DNA of 64,000 bases from Mucilaginibacter phenanthrenivorans (GCF_024721155.1 NZ_JAHVAP010000023.1:21289-85288), one strand, 5' to 3'; positions 17,922 through 26,604 are shown, numbered from the stretch's first letter. The notes: a model not told the origin generated them from the letters alone. Program-made: numbers and translations.

Positions 17922-19328
17922 ATGAGCAAGACATTATTTGATAAGGTTTGGGACACACATGTGATCCGCAAAATTGAAGGAGGTCCCGATGTATTATTCA
18001 TCGACCGCCACCTTATCCATGAAGTTACAAGCCCGGTGGCCTTTTTAGGATTAAAGACCCGGGGCATCAGCGTTTTATACCCTGACCGTACATTTGCTAC
18101 GGCAGATCATAACACGCCTACTATAAACCAGCATTTACCGGTGGCTGACCCGCTTTCTGCCAACCAGCTGGATGCGCTTGAATCAAATTCAAAGGAATAT
18201 GGTATCAGCTATTGGGGATTAGGTCACCAGAAGAATGGTATTGTTCACGTTGTTGGGCCGGAGTACGGAATTACCCAACCCGGTGCAACCATTGTTTGCG
18301 GCGATTCGCATACTTCAACGCACGGTGCCTTCGGTGCTATTGCCTTTGGGATCGGTACATCCGAAGTGGAGATGGTTCTTGCTACCCAATGTATCATGCA
18401 GCCTAAGCCTAAAAAAATGCGCATTAATGTTAATGGCAAATTAGGTGTTGGCGTTACGCCAAAGGATGTTGCCTTGTTCATCATTTCAAAACTGACCACC
18501 TCAGGTGCTACAGGTTATTTTGTAGAGTACGCAGGTGATGTGTTTGAAAACATGAGCATGGAAGGCCGCATGACGGTATGTAATTTGAGTATTGAGATGG
18601 GTGCCCGTGGCGGTATGATAGCCCCTGACGAAACCACCATCGACTACGTAAAAGGCCGCGAGTTTAGCCCTAAGGGCGAAGCGTGGGACAGGGCATTAGC
18701 TTACTACAAAACACTGAAGACTGATGCCGATGCTGTTTTTGATAAGGAATTAACTTTTGCAGGTTCGGAAATTGAGCCGATGATAACTTATGGAACCAAC
18801 CCGGGTATGGGTATGGGCATCTCGCACGATATTCCTGATGCAGCACACGTTGAAGGCGGTGCGGCAACCTACGAGAAATCGCTAAACTATATGGGTTTCC
18901 ACGAAGGAGACTCAATGATAGGGAAACCTGTTGATTTTGTGTTTGTGGGTAGCTGTACCAACGGCCGCATTGAGGATTTTCGCGCATTTACCTCGCTTGT
19001 AAAAGGCCGGCACAAAGCGGATAACGTTACTGCATGGCTGGTACCCGGCTCGCATATTGTGGAATCGCAGATTAAGGAAGAAGGTTTGTTGGATATTTTA
19101 ACCGAAGCCGGTTTCTCATTGCGTCAGCCAGGCTGTTCAGCTTGTTTGGCTATGAATGATGATAAGGTTCCGGCAGGTAAATATGCTGTAAGTACCTCGA
19201 ACAGGAACTTTGAAGGCCGCCAGGGACCCGGTGCGCGCACCATGCTGGCAAGTCCGCTGGTTGCTGCCGCTGCCGCTGTTACAGGCGTGGTTACAGACCC
19301 GAGAACATTAATAGAAGAACTGGTTTAG
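17922..19328 (+). CDS. leuC: 3-Isopropylmalate dehydratase, large subunit
   Basis: Isomerises 2- to 3-isopropylmalate with LeuD; 4Fe-4S aconitase family. 468 residues. Cluster cysteines appear in FVGSCTNGR and QPGCSACLAMN; substrate loops include HQKNG, VCGDSHTSTHGAFGAIAFGIGTSEVE and STSNRNFEGRQGPGARTML. If the 20149 gene makes citramalate, the same LeuCD would also process that intermediate. 24 bp behind leuA. Confidence 0.96.
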   Translation: MSKTLFDKVWDTHVIRKIEGGPDVLFIDRHLIHEVTSPVAFLGLKTRGISVLYPDRTFATADHNTPTINQHLPVADPLSANQLDALESNSKEYGISYWGLGHQKNGIVHVVGPEYGITQPGATIVCGDSHTSTHGAFGAIAFGIGTSEVEMVLATQCIMQPKPKKMRINVNGKLGVGVTPKDVALFIISKLTTSGATGYFVEYAGDVFENMSMEGRMTVCNLSIEMGARGGMIAPDETTIDYVKGREFSPKGEAWDRALAYYKTLKTDADAVFDKELTFAGSEIEPMITYGTNPGMGMGISHDIPDAAHVEGGAATYEKSLNYMGFHEGDSMIGKPVDFVFVGSCTNGRIEDFRAFTSLVKGRHKADNVTAWLVPGSHIVESQIKEEGLLDILTEAGFSLRQPGCSACLAMNDDKVPAGKYAVSTSNRNFEGRQGPGARTMLASPLVAAAAAVTGVVTDPRTLIEELV

Positions 19329-19329
19329 T

Positions 19330-19409
19330 GTTAGAGATCAGAGGCTGGAGATCAGAGATTAAGAAAAAAATAGTAATCGGTGAAATCAATCCTCATCGGT
19401 GAAATCAAA
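19330..19409. repeat. Two word pairs between leuC and leuD
   Basis: Two unlike words occur in tandem: AGAGATCAGAGGCTGG then AGATCAGAGATTA (19333-19362), and AATCGGTGAAATCAAT then CATCGGTGAAATCAAA (19375-19409). The first recurs after the 20149 gene (21665-21695); the second is the family seen before ilvB, ilvC and the 15847 gene. Confidence 0.5.
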
Positions 19410-19420
19410 AAAATAATAGA

Positions 19421-20017
19421 ATGGCTTACGATAAATTTAATATACTGACAAGCACTGCGGTTCCGCTTCCGATAGAGAATATCGATACCGACCAGATCAT
19501 CCCGGCCCGCTTTTTAAAGGCTACGGAACGCGTTGGTTTCGGTGATAACCTATTCCGTGACTGGAGATACAATGCCGACAATACCCCGAAAACAGATTTT
19601 GTATTAAACAACCCGATCTACAGCGGCAAAATATTGGTTGGCGGTAAAAACTTTGGTTCCGGCTCATCAAGGGAGCACGCTGCATGGGCTATTTACGATT
19701 ATGGCTTCAGGTGCGTGGTATCCAGCTTTTTTGCGGATATCTTCAGGAATAACTGCTTAAACATCGGCGTGTTGCCGGTACAGGTTAGCCCGGAGTTTGC
19801 TGACAAAATTTTTTCGGCAATTATAGCCGATCCAAAAACAGAACTTGAAGTGAACCTGCCTGATCAAACCATCACGCTTTTAGCTACCGGCGAAAAGGAA
19901 ACCTTCGTGATTAGCCCGTACAAAAAAGATAACATGATCAATGGCTTTGACGATATTGATTACCTGCAGAGCATAAAGGGAGAAATTGAAGAATTTGCTT
20001 CAAATCTGCCGCTTTAG
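19421..20017 (+). CDS. leuD: 3-Isopropylmalate dehydratase, small subunit
   Basis: 198-residue swivelling domain of the LeuCD isomerase. Diagnostic motifs: NIDTDQIIPARFLK near the N-terminus and GGKNFGSGSSREHAAWAIYDYGFRC in the middle (catalytic Ser/Arg region). Length and start match the family; partner of the adjacent leuC. Confidence 0.96.
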   Translation: MAYDKFNILTSTAVPLPIENIDTDQIIPARFLKATERVGFGDNLFRDWRYNADNTPKTDFVLNNPIYSGKILVGGKNFGSGSSREHAAWAIYDYGFRCVVSSFFADIFRNNCLNIGVLPVQVSPEFADKIFSAIIADPKTELEVNLPDQTITLLATGEKETFVISPYKKDNMINGFDDIDYLQSIKGEIEEFASNLPL

Positions 20018-20026
20018 AAAATAGAT

Positions 20027-20120
20027 ACAAGAATTCAAGAGTCAGGAATCAAGAGTAAGGAAAGAAGTTAATAAAAGAATGGGAGCTTTCTTGATTCTTG
20101 ACTCTTACTGTCTTGACTCC
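20027..20120. repeat. Inverted repeat of TCAAGAGTC words after leuD
   Basis: The left side has CAAGAATTCAAGAGTCAGG and AATCAAGAGTAAGG; the right side has TTCTTGATTCTTGACTC and TTACTGTCTTGACTCC, the reverse complements of the same words in a different order. It can fold into an imperfect hairpin of about 35 bp arms between leuD and the next synthase. Confidence 0.6.
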
Positions 20121-20148
20121 CAACAACCAGCCTAATACATCCACTACA

Positions 20149-21666
20149 ATGGAAAAAAGGAAATTAGAAATAATGGACACTACGCTTCGCGATGGAGAAC
20201 AAACCTCGGGCGTGTCTTTTTCCATTTCAGAAAAATTAACCATAACTCAGCTCTTACTGGAAGAGCTCAATGTCGACAGGGTTGAGATCGCCTCTGCCCG
20301 TGTATCCGACGGGGAATTCAATGCCGTTAAAAGCATTTTGATCTGGGCCGAGGAAAACGGCTATTCTGATCGCATCGAAGTATTGTCGTTTGTTGATAAC
20401 GGCGTTTCCATCGACTGGATGGTGAACTCTGGGGTTAAGGTTCAGAATCTGTTAACCAAGGGCTCGCTAAACCATTTAATCCATCAGCTTAAAAAAACTC
20501 CCGAACAACATTTTGCCGAAATTGCCCATGTAATTGAACTTGCGCAAAGCAAGGGCATAGCTACCAATGTTTATTTGGAGGATTGGAGTAATGGTATGCG
20601 CAACTCACCGGAGTACGTGTACCAATACCTGGATTTCATTACCAAACAACCAGTAAAAAGGATTTTATTGCCCGATACGCTTGGCGTGTTAACCCCCGCT
20701 GAAACCGCTAAGTTTTTAACTGATTTGATCGGTAAATACCCGGGCGTTCATTTTGATTTCCATGCGCATAACGATTATGACTTAGGTACAGCCAACGTTT
20801 TGGAAGCTGTAAAGGCAGGCGTTAGTGGCCTACACCTAACCGTAAACGGTATGGGCGAGCGTGCAGGTAATGCCGCCATGGCCAGCGCCGTTGCTGTTAT
20901 AAATGATTTTGCACCTGAAGTTGAAATAGGCGTTAAGGAATCATCTATTTATACAGTAAGCAAGCTGGTTGAAACGTTTTCGGGCGTAAGAATCCCGTCT
21001 AACAAGCCAATTGTTGGCGATAATGTGTTTACCCAAACAGCCGGTATCCATGCGGATGGCGACAACAAAAACAACCTGTACTTTAACGACCTGCTCCCTG
21101 AACGCTTCGGCAGGAAACGGGAATATGCCTTGGGCAAAACATCCGGTAAAGCCAATATTGAAAAGAACCTGCAGGAACTTGGCCTAAAGCTAAATGACGC
21201 CGACCTAAAGAAGGTTACTCAGCGTGTTATAGAGTTAGGAGATAAAAAGGAAACCGTAACAAAAGAAGACCTGCCCTACATTATTTCGGATGTGCTGGAT
21301 AGCAGCCTTTATGAAGAAAAGGTTGTCGTAGAATCGTACGTTTTAACAAATGCTATGGGCTTGCGTCCATCTGCCACTATTGCGGTGAAGATAGACGGGG
21401 AGAAGTTTGAAGAAAATGCGCAGGGCGATGGCCAGTTTGATGCTTTTATGAAGGCGCTGGCAAAGGTTTATGATAAAAAGGAAAGACGCTTACCAAAGCT
21501 GATAGATTACGCCGTACGGATAGCCCCAGGCAGTAGCTCCGATGCGCTTTGCGAGACCATCATCACCTGGAAAACCGATACCAAAAAATTCATAACCAGG
21601 GGATTGGATTCCGATCAAACGGTTTGCGCTATCAAGGCAACACAGAAGATGCTGAATATCATATAG
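20149..21666 (+). CDS. 2-Isopropylmalate synthase-family enzyme with regulatory domain (possible citramalate synthase)
   Basis: 505 residues. The TIM barrel starts KLEIMDTTLRDGEQTSGVSFS and has FDFHAHNDYDLGTANVLEAV and VNGMGERAGNAAMA; a linker with TAGIHADGDNKNN follows; the C-terminal about 115 residues (from VVVESYVLTNAMGLRPSATI) are a LeuA-type dimerisation/allosteric domain. It differs from the short leuA in this cluster and resembles the second isopropylmalate/citramalate/homocitrate synthase of Bacteroidota. Since a full leuA is present, citramalate synthase (acetyl-CoA plus pyruvate, a threonine-independent route to isoleucine via LeuCD and LeuB) is my best inference, not proof. ATG 20149 is preferred over the open frame from 20098, whose 17 residues are not family-like. 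Confidence 0.8.
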   Translation: MEKRKLEIMDTTLRDGEQTSGVSFSISEKLTITQLLLEELNVDRVEIASARVSDGEFNAVKSILIWAEENGYSDRIEVLSFVDNGVSIDWMVNSGVKVQNLLTKGSLNHLIHQLKKTPEQHFAEIAHVIELAQSKGIATNVYLEDWSNGMRNSPEYVYQYLDFITKQPVKRILLPDTLGVLTPAETAKFLTDLIGKYPGVHFDFHAHNDYDLGTANVLEAVKAGVSGLHLTVNGMGERAGNAAMASAVAVINDFAPEVEIGVKESSIYTVSKLVETFSGVRIPSNKPIVGDNVFTQTAGIHADGDNKNNLYFNDLLPERFGRKREYALGKTSGKANIEKNLQELGLKLNDADLKKVTQRVIELGDKKETVTKEDLPYIISDVLDSSLYEEKVVVESYVLTNAMGLRPSATIAVKIDGEKFEENAQGDGQFDAFMKALAKVYDKKERRLPKLIDYAVRIAPGSSSDALCETIITWKTDTKKFITRGLDSDQTVCAIKATQKMLNII

Positions 21667-21808
21667 AGATCAGCGGCTGGTGATCAGAGGTTAGTTAAAA
21701 CAGATGTATTAATTAAAATTGTCATACGTCTAAAAAATAACAACTTTGTGGTTCTGAACGAAGCGAGGAATTACAAGGAAAAGTTTACTAAATACAAACA
21801 CAAAATAA

Positions 21809-22867
21809 ATGAAACTTAATATCGCACTTTTAGCAGGAGACGGCATCGGGCCTGAGGTTATTGACCAGGCAGTTAAAGTATCTGACGCAATAGCAAAAAA
21901 ATTTGGGCATGAGATTGCATGGACCCCGGCTTTAACCGGTGCAGCAGCAATTGATGCAGTAGGCGAACCTTACCCGGATTCGACCCACGAAGTTTGTATG
22001 GCAGCTGATGCCGTTTTGTTTGGTGCTATTGGCCATCCGCGTTATGACAATGACCCAAAGGCAAAAGTTCGCCCGGAGCAGGGGCTTTTAAAAATGCGCA
22101 AGAAGCTTGGCCTGTTTGCTAACGTTCGCCCTACATTTACCTTTCCATCTTTAATTGATAGCTCACCATTAAAAAGAGAGCGTATTGAAGGTACAGATAT
22201 GATCATCCTGCGCGAGCTTACCGGCGGTATCTACTTCGGCGAAAGAGGCAGGCTGGATGATGGCAATACAGCTTTCGATACCTGTACTTATACAAGGGCC
22301 GAAATTCAGCGCCTTGCAAAATTAGGCTTTGAAATGGCGATGACCCGCAGTAAAAGACTTTGCTGTGTAGATAAAGCCAACGTGCTGGAAACTTCCCGGC
22401 TGTGGCGCGAAACCGTTCAGGACATGGAGAAGGATTATCCGGAAGTAAAGGTTAGCTACGAGTTTGTTGACGCCGTTGCCATGCGTTTGGTTCAATGGCC
22501 AAACACATACGATGTGATGATCACCGAAAATCTTTTTGGCGATATTTTAACTGACGAAGCTTCTGTGATTTCAGGTTCAATGGGCTTAATGCCATCTGCT
22601 TCGGTTGGTGTGCATACTTCATTATATGAGCCGATCCACGGGTCTTATCCACAGGCAGCAGGCAAGGATATTGCAAACCCGCTGGCAACTGTATTGTCTG
22701 CAGCTATGATGTTTGAAGATGCCTTTAAATTAAAGGACGAAGCCGAAGCGATCAGAACAGTTGTAAATAAATCCCTGGCAGAAGGAATTGTAACAGAAGA
22801 CCTTGCCGGTAAAAACAAAGCCTACAAAACAAGCGAAGTAGGCGACTGGCTGGCGAAGAACGTATAA
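21809..22867 (+). CDS. leuB: 3-Isopropylmalate dehydrogenase
   Basis: Oxidative decarboxylation of 3-isopropylmalate with NAD+. 352 residues of the isocitrate/isopropylmalate dehydrogenase family: ALLAGDGIGPEVI at the N-terminus, arginines in LFANVRP and LRELTGGIYFGERG, catalytic Lys/Asp in DKANVLETSRLWR and ENLFGDILTDEAS, and the C-terminal HGSYPQAAGKDIANP. A word repeat (AGATCAGCGGCTGG, GATCAGAGG) precedes it at 21665-21695. Confidence 0.96.
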   Translation: MKLNIALLAGDGIGPEVIDQAVKVSDAIAKKFGHEIAWTPALTGAAAIDAVGEPYPDSTHEVCMAADAVLFGAIGHPRYDNDPKAKVRPEQGLLKMRKKLGLFANVRPTFTFPSLIDSSPLKRERIEGTDMIILRELTGGIYFGERGRLDDGNTAFDTCTYTRAEIQRLAKLGFEMAMTRSKRLCCVDKANVLETSRLWRETVQDMEKDYPEVKVSYEFVDAVAMRLVQWPNTYDVMITENLFGDILTDEASVISGSMGLMPSASVGVHTSLYEPIHGSYPQAAGKDIANPLATVLSAAMMFEDAFKLKDEAEAIRTVVNKSLAEGIVTEDLAGKNKAYKTSEVGDWLAKNV

Positions 22868-22953
22868 CCGTTTTATTAATAATCAAATATAAACCTTGTC
22901 CTTGCGAGTTTAAAAATGCGCTGGATTGCGAAGGTGAAATGACAAGAAAGGGA

Positions 22954-23132
22954 TGTCATGCTGAGGCACTCGAAGCATGTGGACAAAGGCCTCTGCACCA
23001 TGCTTAGCACGCGGATTGGCCTCTGCGCACGTCGCACTTCGAGTGCCTCAGTGTGACACCCCACCCTAAAACGCGGATTGGCCTCTGCGCACGTCGCACT
23101 TCGAGTGCCTCAGTGTGACACCCCACCCTAAG
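22954..23132. repeat. TGTCATGCTGAGGCACTCGAAG element with 62-bp tandem duplication
   Basis: The left arm at 22954-22975 (TGTCATGCTGAGGCACTCGAA...) is the inverse of CTTCGAGTGCCTCAGTGTGACA-type arms at 23037-23058 and again at 23099-23120. The right part is duplicated: units 23009-23070 and 23071-23132 (starting ACGCGGATTGGCC) are identical apart from the final base. Typical of a small palindromic repeat whose right half has been copied. Confidence 0.75.
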
Positions 23133-23141
23133 ATGTATAAC

Positions 23142-23233
23142 TTGTCATGGGTAGGAACGAAGCAACCGCGAACTTAGCAGAGCCGCTCTGTAAAGTATGC
23201 GGTTGCCGCGCTCGTTCCTCGCTCGCAATGACA
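23142..23233. repeat. CATTGCGAGG-type element, copy 2
   Basis: TTGTCATGGG...GGAACGAAGCAACCGC on the left is answered by GCGGTTGCCGCGCTCGTTCC and CGCTCGCAATGACAA on the right. Same family as 8659-8830 and 55099-55191; the left end is more degenerate here. Confidence 0.65.
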
Positions 23234-23278
23234 ATGTTATCTTTTTTATCCTGAAAGGGTAAAATTAAATAGTTCACC

Positions 23279-24520
23279 ATGTCTGATGTTAAATTAGATT
23301 TCGAAGCCGCCTCGCAGCGGCTAAAGGGCGTTGTAAAGCACACGCCGCTTGAATACCATAACGGGTTATCCAAAGCTTATGATTGTGAGGTATACCTGAA
23401 ACGCGAGGACCTGCAAATTGTACGCTCCTATAAACTTCGCGGCGCTTATAACATGATCAGCCAGCTTACTGCCGATGAGTTAAGCCGTGGCGTGGTATGC
23501 GCCAGTGCGGGTAATCATGCGCAGGGGGTAGCATTCTCTTGCAATAAAATGGGAACTAAAGGTGTAATATTTATGCCGGAGATTACCCCTAAGCAGAAGA
23601 TCACCCAAACAGAAATGTTCGGCAATGGGCATGTGGAGATTGTATTGGTGGGCGATACGTTTGATGATTGCCTTTTAGAAGCGCTTAAATACACGCAGGT
23701 CCACCAAATGACCTTTATCCCGCCTTTTGATAATTACAGCATTATAGAGGGTCAGGGCACCGTTGGCGTGGAGATCATGGAGGACCTGCCCGACACCGAA
23801 GTTGTAATAATGCCCATCGGTGGCGGCGGCTTGGCAGCTGGTACAGGCAGCTACCTGAAACAACAGAATCCAAACATCATATTGATAGGCGTTGAGCCCG
23901 AAGGCGCACCCAGCATGCTTAAGGCATTTGAACATGGTGGCCCGGTTAGTCTGCCGGATATTAACCGTTTTGTGGATGGTGCAGCCGTTAAAACCGTAGG
24001 CAAGCTAACATTTGAGCTTTGTAAAGAGGTATTGGATGAAATGCTTACCGTAGCCGAAGGCAAAGTATGTACCACTATTTTAAAACTCTATAACGAAGAC
24101 GCCATTGTTGTTGAACCTGCAGGCGCGCTATCGGTGGCTGTACTTGACGCCTGCAAGGATAAAATAAAAGGTAAAAAGGTAGTCTGCGTAGTAAGCGGCG
24201 GTAATAACGACATTGAGCGCATGCAGGAGATCAAGGAAAAATCACTGCTGTATGAGGGACTCAAGCATTACTTTATCATTAAATTCCCGCAGCGTCCGGG
24301 TGCTTTGAAGCTGTTTGTAAATAACGTGCTTGGTCCGGGTGATGACATCACCCGGTTTGAGTTCATAAAAAAAACATCCAAGGAAAATGGCCCTGCATTG
24401 GTGGGCATCGAACTAAAATCAGCCGAAGATTATCCTGCATTGTTAAAACGCATGGAGGAAAACCGCTTCGAGGTTGTAGAGCTGAATAAGGATCAGACGT
24501 TGTTTGAATACCTGGTATAG
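23279..24520 (+). CDS. ilvA: Threonine ammonia-lyase (threonine deaminase)
   Basis: PLP enzyme making 2-oxobutyrate from threonine for isoleucine. 413 residues. PLP lysine in VRSYKLRGAYN, phosphate loop GGGGLAAG, CASAGNHAQGVAF. The C-terminal about 90 residues (from KHYFIIKFPQRPGALKLFV) form one ACT-like domain, so this is the shorter biosynthetic form with a single regulatory domain rather than the two-ACT enterobacterial form. Last gene of the plus-strand ilv-leu run, separated from leuB by 411 bp of repeats and so possibly under its own promoter. Confidence 0.93.
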   Translation: MSDVKLDFEAASQRLKGVVKHTPLEYHNGLSKAYDCEVYLKREDLQIVRSYKLRGAYNMISQLTADELSRGVVCASAGNHAQGVAFSCNKMGTKGVIFMPEITPKQKITQTEMFGNGHVEIVLVGDTFDDCLLEALKYTQVHQMTFIPPFDNYSIIEGQGTVGVEIMEDLPDTEVVIMPIGGGGLAAGTGSYLKQQNPNIILIGVEPEGAPSMLKAFEHGGPVSLPDINRFVDGAAVKTVGKLTFELCKEVLDEMLTVAEGKVCTTILKLYNEDAIVVEPAGALSVAVLDACKDKIKGKKVVCVVSGGNNDIERMQEIKEKSLLYEGLKHYFIIKFPQRPGALKLFVNNVLGPGDDITRFEFIKKTSKENGPALVGIELKSAEDYPALLKRMEENRFEVVELNKDQTLFEYLV

Positions 24521-24560
24521 GTGAGAATGTGCGAATTATGGATGTGCAAATGTGCGAATG
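24521..24560. repeat. ATGTGCGAAT words after ilvA
   Basis: GAATGTGCGAATTATGG and GATGTGCAAATGTGCGAATG follow the ilvA stop. The same word family fills the atpC-atpD spacer (24913-25026) and occurs at 8843-8930, 47949-47980 and 61574-61600. Confidence 0.5.
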
Positions 24561-24598
24561 ATAACCTATCCGGCTTCAAAATTCCTCATAAAACGAAA

Positions 24599-24621
24599 AT
24601 CCCCGGCTATTAACCAGGGAT
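24599..24621. terminator. Possible bidirectional terminator between ilvA and atpC
   Basis: ATCCCCGG and CCAGGGAT form a short stem (one mismatch) with a 7-base loop between two convergent genes, preceded by AAAA and followed by TCTTCA. Weak but well placed. Confidence 0.4.
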
Positions 24622-24653
24622 CTTCAATATCAATTAAGGGAAAGGGGCTAATG

Positions 24654-24908
24654 CTATTTCTGCTGAATACCTTCGGCTAAAATAACAACCTTGTTGTTCG
24701 ATGCTTCAACAACGCCGCCTTTTATAAACAATGTTTCTTCCTTACCTGCGCTGCCGCCACGGATAGTAACCTTGCCATCCTCTAAGGTAGAGATGATAGG
24801 GGCGTGGTGGTTCAGGATCTCAAAAAATCCCAAAGTACCGGGAAGGGTTACCGAGGTAGCCTCGCCTTCGTAAATGGTTTTGTCGGGAGTAAGAATTTCT
24901 AATGTCAT
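24654..24908 (-). CDS. atpC: F1Fo ATP synthase epsilon subunit
   Basis: 84 residues, the N-terminal beta-sandwich of the epsilon subunit: MTLEILTPDKTIYEGEATSVTLPGTLG... with FEILNHHAPIISTLEDG and a C-terminal strand VEASNNKVVILAEGIQ. The C-terminal helical hairpin of longer epsilons is absent, as in other Bacteroidota. The frame is open upstream to 24941, but those 11 residues are encoded by the spacer repeat; ATG 24908 is right. Sits with atpD, apart from the other ATP-synthase genes, a known arrangement in this phylum. Confidence 0.9.
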   Translation of the reverse strand: MTLEILTPDKTIYEGEATSVTLPGTLGFFEILNHHAPIISTLEDGKVTIRGGSAGKEETLFIKGGVVEASNNKVVILAEGIQQK

Positions 24909-24912
24909 GTTT

Positions 24913-25026
24913 TTTAGATGTGCAAATGTGCGTATATGCAAATGTGCGGATTATTTTAATGTTTGATTTGCAAACGTGCAGATCGCGCTTTCAATTCGCA
25001 CATCTGCACATCCCCGCATCCGCACA
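24913..25026. repeat. ATGTGC-word inverted repeat filling the atpD-atpC spacer
   Basis: The whole spacer consists of words: GATGTGCAAATGTGCG, TATATGCAAATGTGCGG and GCAAACGTGCAG on one side, ATTCGCACATCTGCACATCC and GCATCCGCACATTAA on the other. The right-hand words are reverse complements of the left ones, giving a hairpin that starts at the last codon of atpD (stop 25027-25029) and ends just before the atpC start. Confidence 0.7.
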
Positions 25027-26532
25027 TTAATTATTCGCTTCTTCTAATAATTTTTTACCTTTTTCGATAGCTTCTTCAATGCTGCCTACAAGGTTGAATG
25101 CTGCTTCAGGATATTCATCCACTTCACCATCCATAATCATGTTAAAGCCTTTAATGGTTTCCTTAATGTCAACCAAAACACCTTTTAAGCCCGTAAACTG
25201 CTCAGCAACGTGGAACGGCTGTGATAAGAAACGCTGAACACGGCGTGCGCGTGATACAACCAATTTATCTTCTTCGCTCAACTCATCCATACCAAGGATG
25301 GCGATAATATCCTGTAGCTCTTTGTAGCGTTGCAGGGTTTCCTTAACGCGTTGTGCAGTGTTATAGTGCTCGTCACCTAAGATAGCTGCGCTAAGGATAC
25401 GTGAGGTTGAATCCAAAGGATCCACCGCAGGATAAATACCAAGCTCGGCAATTTTACGTGAAAGTACAGTTGTAGCATCTAAGTGGGCAAATGTTGTTGC
25501 CGGTGCAGGGTCAGTTAAATCATCCGCAGGTACGTAAACGGCCTGTACTGATGTAATTGAACCACGTTTTGTTGATGTGATACGTTCCTGCATGTTACCC
25601 ATCTCTGTTGCCAAAGTTGGCTGGTAACCTACCGCTGATGGCATACGGCCAAGCAACGCCGATACTTCAGATCCTGCTTGTGTAAAGCGGAAGATGTTAT
25701 CGATAAAGAATAAGATATCACGACCTTTACCTTCTGCATCACCGTCGCGGAAATATTCAGCAATGGTTAACCCTGAAAGGGCCACACGTGCACGTGCACC
25801 AGGAGGCTCGTTCATTTGTCCGAAAACGAAGGTTGCTTTTGAGTCTTTTAATGCTTCAGGGTCTACCTTTGATAGGTCCCATCCGCCTTCTTCCATGGAG
25901 TGCATAAATGCATCACCATATTTTATAATGCCTGATTCAAGCATTTCGCGCAGTAAGTCGTTACCTTCACGGGTACGCTCACCTACACCGGCGAATACTG
26001 ATAAACCAGAGTATGCTTTTGCAATGTTGTTGATCAATTCCTGGATCAATACGGTTTTACCTACACCCGCACCACCAAACAAACCGATCTTACCACCTTT
26101 TACATAAGGCTCTAATAAGTCGATAACCTTAATACCGGTAAATAATACTTCAGTTTCGGTAGAAAGATCCTCAAACCTTGGAGGAGCAGCGTGGATAGGG
26201 CGGCCGTTAGTGTTATCAAGATTAACAATACCATCAATGGCATCACCAACCACGTTAAATACACGTCCTTTAATATCTTCGCCAACAGGCATTTTTATAG
26301 CTGATTCCAAGTCAGTAACCTTCATTCCGCGTAGCAGACCGTCGGTTGAATCCATGGCGATTGCGCGAACGCGATCTTCACCTAAATGCTGTTGAACCTC
26401 TAAAATAACCTTCTGACCATTTTCCTTTGTGATCTCTAATGCATCATAAATTTTAGGAAGATGAGCGTCATCAGCGAAGCTTACGTCAACTACCGGACCG
26501 ATGATCCGTGATATTTTTCCAATGTTTGGCAT
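25027..26532 (-). CDS. atpD: F1Fo ATP synthase beta subunit
   Basis: Catalytic subunit of the F1 sector on the cytoplasmic side of the membrane. 501 residues. Walker A is GGAGVGKTVLIQ, the catalytic glutamate lies in GVGERTREGNDL, Walker B is ILFFIDNIFRFTQAGSEVSALLGRMPSAVGYQPTL (cited from its ends), and the C-terminal LGMDELSEEDK is present. Start MPNIGKISRIIGPVVDV fits the family. Transcribed with atpC; a -7-like TAACTTTG lies 73 bp upstream. Confidence 0.97.
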   Translation of the reverse strand: MPNIGKISRIIGPVVDVSFADDAHLPKIYDALEITKENGQKVILEVQQHLGEDRVRAIAMDSTDGLLRGMKVTDLESAIKMPVGEDIKGRVFNVVGDAIDGIVNLDNTNGRPIHAAPPRFEDLSTETEVLFTGIKVIDLLEPYVKGGKIGLFGGAGVGKTVLIQELINNIAKAYSGLSVFAGVGERTREGNDLLREMLESGIIKYGDAFMHSMEEGGWDLSKVDPEALKDSKATFVFGQMNEPPGARARVALSGLTIAEYFRDGDAEGKGRDILFFIDNIFRFTQAGSEVSALLGRMPSAVGYQPTLATEMGNMQERITSTKRGSITSVQAVYVPADDLTDPAPATTFAHLDATTVLSRKIAELGIYPAVDPLDSTSRILSAAILGDEHYNTAQRVKETLQRYKELQDIIAILGMDELSEEDKLVVSRARRVQRFLSQPFHVAEQFTGLKGVLVDIKETIKGFNMIMDGEVDEYPEAAFNLVGSIEEAIEKGKKLLEEANN

Positions 26533-26604
26533 ATATTACCTGGTAATTTAAAGTATTTATTATGAAATAGTACGCATAAAAAATACACCTGCTATTTCGG
26601 TGCG

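Larger units (their letters stand above)
22868..23278. other. 411-bp repeat-rich spacer between leuB and ilvA
   Basis: No gene is credible here. It consists of two neighbouring repeat elements: a GAGGCACTCGAAG-bounded element with an internal tandem duplication (22954-23132) and a CATTGCGAG-type element (23142-23233), followed by a short AT-rich leader to the ilvA ATG. Confidence 0.6.

Noticed and set aside
24909..24941. Extra 11 residues at the AtpC N-terminus
   Set aside because: They are translated spacer words; the family start is ATG 24908.
24913..25026. CRISPR-like array in the atpD-atpC gap
   Set aside because: Words are too short, irregularly spaced and present in both orientations; no unique spacers and no cas genes.
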